DNA from: Planktotalea sp.
GTDB lineage: Bacteria; Pseudomonadota; Alphaproteobacteria; Rhodobacterales; Rhodobacteraceae
Assembly (NCBI GenBank): GCA_024645145.1
Contig: JAHEGL010000018.1
Location: 1-7,408 of the forward strand
Direction of reading: 5' to 3'
Length of the DNA: 7,408 bases
The translations under genes were made by a program, and so were the position numbers. The notes beneath the pieces were generated by a model. That model was not told the DNA's origin, ran no database searches, and saw only the letters and a program-made list of their open reading frames with translations. Position 1 is the stretch's first letter. Every line of letters begins with the position of its first letter. Shown one piece after another: positions 5,320 through 7,408 of the stretch.

Positions 5320-6612
5320 ATGACTGACGGACCAAGCTACGGTTTTGACACACTGCAAATCCATGCAGGCGCACGCCCTGATCCTGCAACGGGGGCCCGC
5401 AACACGCCCATCTATCAAACAACAGCCTATGTTTTTCGCGATGCAGAGCACGCCGCAGCGCTGTTTAACTTGCAAGAAGTGGGCTACATTTACTCGCGTT
5501 TGACGAACCCAACTGTCGCAGTTTTGCAAGAACGCATTGCCACGTTGGAAGGTGGCGTTGGCGCAGTTTGCTGTTCTTCCGGTCACGCAGCACAGATCAT
5601 GGCGCTCTTTCCGCTGATGCAGCCGGGCATGAATGTTGTCGCCTCCACACGCCTCTATGGTGGTACGATCACGCAATTCAGCCAAACGATTAAACGCTTT
5701 GGTTGGGAAGCGAAATTCGTTGATTTTGACGATGAAGACGCGGTGAAAGCAGCGATTGATGACAACACGCGCGCAGTCTTCTGTGAAGCGATCGCAAACC
5801 CCGGCGGTTATATCACCGACCTTGATGCGATTTCTGCGATTTCAGACGCGGTTGGCATCCCATTGATCGTGGATAACACATCCGCAACGCCCTACCTATG
5901 CCGCCCGATCGAGCACGGCGCGACGTTGGTTGTACACTCCACCACGAAATACCTCACAGGCAATGGTACGGTCACGGGTGGCTGTGTCGTGGATAGCGGC
6001 AAGTTTGACTGGACTGCATCCGACAAATTCCCGTCCCTGAGCGCGCCAGAACCCGCTTATCATGGCTTGAAGTTCGCAGAGACATTCGGCCCGCTGGCCT
6101 ACACTTTCCACGGCATCGCAATTGGCCTGCGAGACCTTGGTATGACGATGAACCCACAAGCAGCACATTACACGTTAATGGGTGTCGAAACGCTATCCTT
6201 GCGGATGCAGCGCCATGTAGAAAACGCACAAGCCGTGGCCAGCTGGCTCGAGAAAAACGAGCATGTTGAGTATGTTACATACGCTGGCTTGGAGTCTTCG
6301 CCTTACAATCATCGGGTTGAAAAGATCTGTCCGAAAGGAGCCGGCGGTTTGTTCACATTCGCGCTGAAGGCGGGCTATGAAGGATGTATCAAGCTGGTGA
6401 ACAGCCTTGAGATTTTCTCTCATGTGGCAAACCTGGGCGATACGCGGTCTCTCGTGATCCACTCGGCTTCGACGACACACCGCCAACTTTCTCCAGAGCA
6501 GCAAGAAGCGGCGGGCGCGGGTCCAAATGTGGTGCGTATTTCTATCGGTATTGAAAATGCAGAGGACTTGATCGCTGACTTGGATCAAGCGATCAAAACC
6601 GTATCAGCGTAA
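5320..6612 (+). CDS. metY: O-acetylhomoserine sulfhydrylase / aminocarboxypropyltransferase (PLP enzyme)
   Basis: 430 residues, the usual length of MetY, longer than the roughly 390 of cystathionine gamma-synthase. It is a cytoplasmic Cys/Met-metabolism PLP enzyme that makes homocysteine from O-acetylhomoserine and sulfide (or methionine from methanethiol). Visible motifs: the N-terminal FDTLQIHAGARPDPATGAR (9-27), YSRLTNPT (58-65), the cofactor-binding SSGHAAQIMAL (86-96), LIVDNTSATPYLCRPIEHGA (182-201, with Asp185 for the pyridine nitrogen) and HSTTKYLTGNGTVTGG (206-221), where Lys210 is the Schiff-base lysine. The ATG follows GAGGAA by five bases. The gene stands alone: an IS scar and gene remnant lie upstream, and a hairpin terminator with a convergent gene downstream. 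The leader suggests translational regulation. A related O-succinylhomoserine or cystathionine-type activity is possible but less likely from length and motifs. Confidence 0.94.
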   Translation: MTDGPSYGFDTLQIHAGARPDPATGARNTPIYQTTAYVFRDAEHAAALFNLQEVGYIYSRLTNPTVAVLQERIATLEGGVGAVCCSSGHAAQIMALFPLMQPGMNVVASTRLYGGTITQFSQTIKRFGWEAKFVDFDDEDAVKAAIDDNTRAVFCEAIANPGGYITDLDAISAISDAVGIPLIVDNTSATPYLCRPIEHGATLVVHSTTKYLTGNGTVTGGCVVDSGKFDWTASDKFPSLSAPEPAYHGLKFAETFGPLAYTFHGIAIGLRDLGMTMNPQAAHYTLMGVETLSLRMQRHVENAQAVASWLEKNEHVEYVTYAGLESSPYNHRVEKICPKGAGGLFTFALKAGYEGCIKLVNSLEIFSHVANLGDTRSLVIHSASTTHRQLSPEQQEAAGAGPNVVRISIGIENAEDLIADLDQAIKTVSA

Positions 6613-6634
6613 GCCACTTAGTCTTAAACATCTC

Positions 6635-6665
6635 AAAAGGCTCGAAGCACACCTTCGGGCCTTTT
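6635..6665. terminator. Bidirectional intrinsic terminator between metY and the SIMPL gene
   Basis: AAAAGGCTCGAAG (6635-6647) and CTTCGGGCCTTTT (6653-6665) form a 13-bp stem with a single G-T pair around the loop CACAC. The stem has A-tract and T-tract ends on both strands, so it can stop metY transcripts from the left and the convergent gene from the right. It starts 22 bases after the metY stop and ends six bases before the end of the convergent gene. Confidence 0.9.
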
Positions 6666-6671
6666 GCTTGC

Positions 6672-7408
6672 CTATTGCTTTAATTGGAAGATGATTTTTA
6701 CGCGCGCGCTTTGTGACACTTCGCCCTGTGCGATGGGGACCGCACCTGAACGTGATGCCGACATTTCCATGACGGGTGGCGGGAAGCCACTGCCGCCCCC
6801 TCCAAGTTCCTCGGTAATGAGCAACACATCGCCAAGCGAAACACCCGCCGCCAACGCATAAAGCTCTGCTTTGCGCCGCGCATCCTGAACCGCAGCCTCA
6901 CGCGCACGATCTTGCACAGGTTGCGGATCTATCAAGCCAAACCGGAACCCCGAAAACGAGTTCGCCCCATCACGCGCAACTCGGTCGAGCACTGCGCCCA
7001 AACTGTTTAAATCGAGCAATGTGACAGTGACCGTATTGGAGGCTTCGAAACCTACTGGCGCTAGCGACATGCCCGCATCATCGTAGCGCTGACCTTGACG
7101 CCAAACCGGATTTAGGTTGAGCGAAGATGTTCGCATATCGCGCTTTTCGACGCCCATTTCCTCCATCCGAGAGAGAATCGCTGCGACCGCATCACTCGTT
7201 TGAGCCAACGCGTCCGCGGCACTTTTACCGGTGTGACGCGCGCCAAGGGTAATGACGGCTTTATCCGGTGGCGCACTAATTTGTGCGGAACCGATCACAG
7301 TGACAGACGGTGACACACCTTGGGTTTGCGCAAAAGTGGGCAGTGCCAAAACGGTGTTTGCCGCAACTACGACCAAAAAGTCCAATTTTTTAATGACATC
7401 GTAATACC
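6672..7408 (-). CDS. Exported SIMPL (DUF541) domain protein, start probably beyond window
   Basis: The frame is open from the right edge to a TAG at 6672, at least 238 residues. The N-terminus shows a signal peptide: a KKLDFLV region, a hydrophobic stretch (VVVAANTVLAL) and a likely signal-peptidase cut after PTFAQ, so the mature protein is periplasmic or outer-membrane-facing. The rest fits the SIMPL/DUF541 family: VTVIGSAQISAPPDKAVITLGA near the start of the mature part, a helix with MEEMGVEKRDMRTSSLNLNPVW, the FEASNTVTVTLLDLNSLGAVLD block, and DPQPVQDRAREAAVQDARRKAELYA near the end. Family members form oligomeric periplasmic assemblies and are linked to stress resistance; their molecular role is poorly known. 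A TTG at 7385 would remove the Lys-Lys of the signal peptide, so a start off the window is preferred. It converges on metY across a shared terminator. Confidence 0.82.
   Translation of the reverse strand, partial: YYDVIKKLDFLVVVAANTVLALPTFAQTQGVSPSVTVIGSAQISAPPDKAVITLGARHTGKSAADALAQTSDAVAAILSRMEEMGVEKRDMRTSSLNLNPVWRQGQRYDDAGMSLAPVGFEASNTVTVTLLDLNSLGAVLDRVARDGANSFSGFRFGLIDPQPVQDRAREAAVQDARRKAELYALAAGVSLGDVLLITEELGGGGSGFPPPVMEMSASRSGAVPIAQGEVSQSARVKIIFQLKQ

Overview
The window looks like chromosomal DNA of a marine-type alphaproteobacterium of the Rhodobacteraceae (Roseobacter group). This rests on the gene order tRNA-Tyr / rlmB / small zinc-ribbon gene / ribB(X) / ribH / nusB, on the RibB protein with a decayed GTP cyclohydrolase II half, and on the moderate GC content. 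The species assignment is inference; no database search was possible.

Layout. Positions 1-3761 hold a co-directional minus-strand block, read right to left: rlmB (23S rRNA Gm2251 methyltransferase), a small Cys4 zinc-ribbon protein, ribBX (3,4-dihydroxy-2-butanone 4-phosphate synthase), ribH (lumazine synthase), nusB (antitermination factor) and a small two-helix membrane protein cut by the window edge. ribBX/ribH (TAATG) and ribH/nusB (ATGA) overlap, so they are probably translationally coupled. The block joins riboflavin synthesis to rRNA maturation and transcription. rlmB is divergent from a plus-strand tRNA-Tyr(GTA) gene at 3895-3978, which has a good sigma-70-type promoter.

Positions 3979-5186 are a scar. 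They contain an AT-richer, 5'-truncated IS630-family (DDE) transposase on the minus strand, two copies of a 13-bp IS-end-like repeat, and a headless 3' remnant of a host gene on the plus strand. An insertion followed by deletion next to the tRNA 3' end explains this best.

Positions 5187-6665 carry metY (PLP-dependent O-acetylhomoserine sulfhydrylase). Its leader has mutually exclusive pairings around the ribosome binding site, and a strong bidirectional hairpin terminator follows it. From 6672 to the right edge a convergent minus-strand gene encodes an exported SIMPL/DUF541 protein whose start is probably just beyond the window.

Most of the window is ordinary housekeeping sequence and I see no new multi-gene system. 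The observation most worth checking is the metY leader, which could be a small pseudoknot-type riboswitch that I cannot match to a known class by eye.
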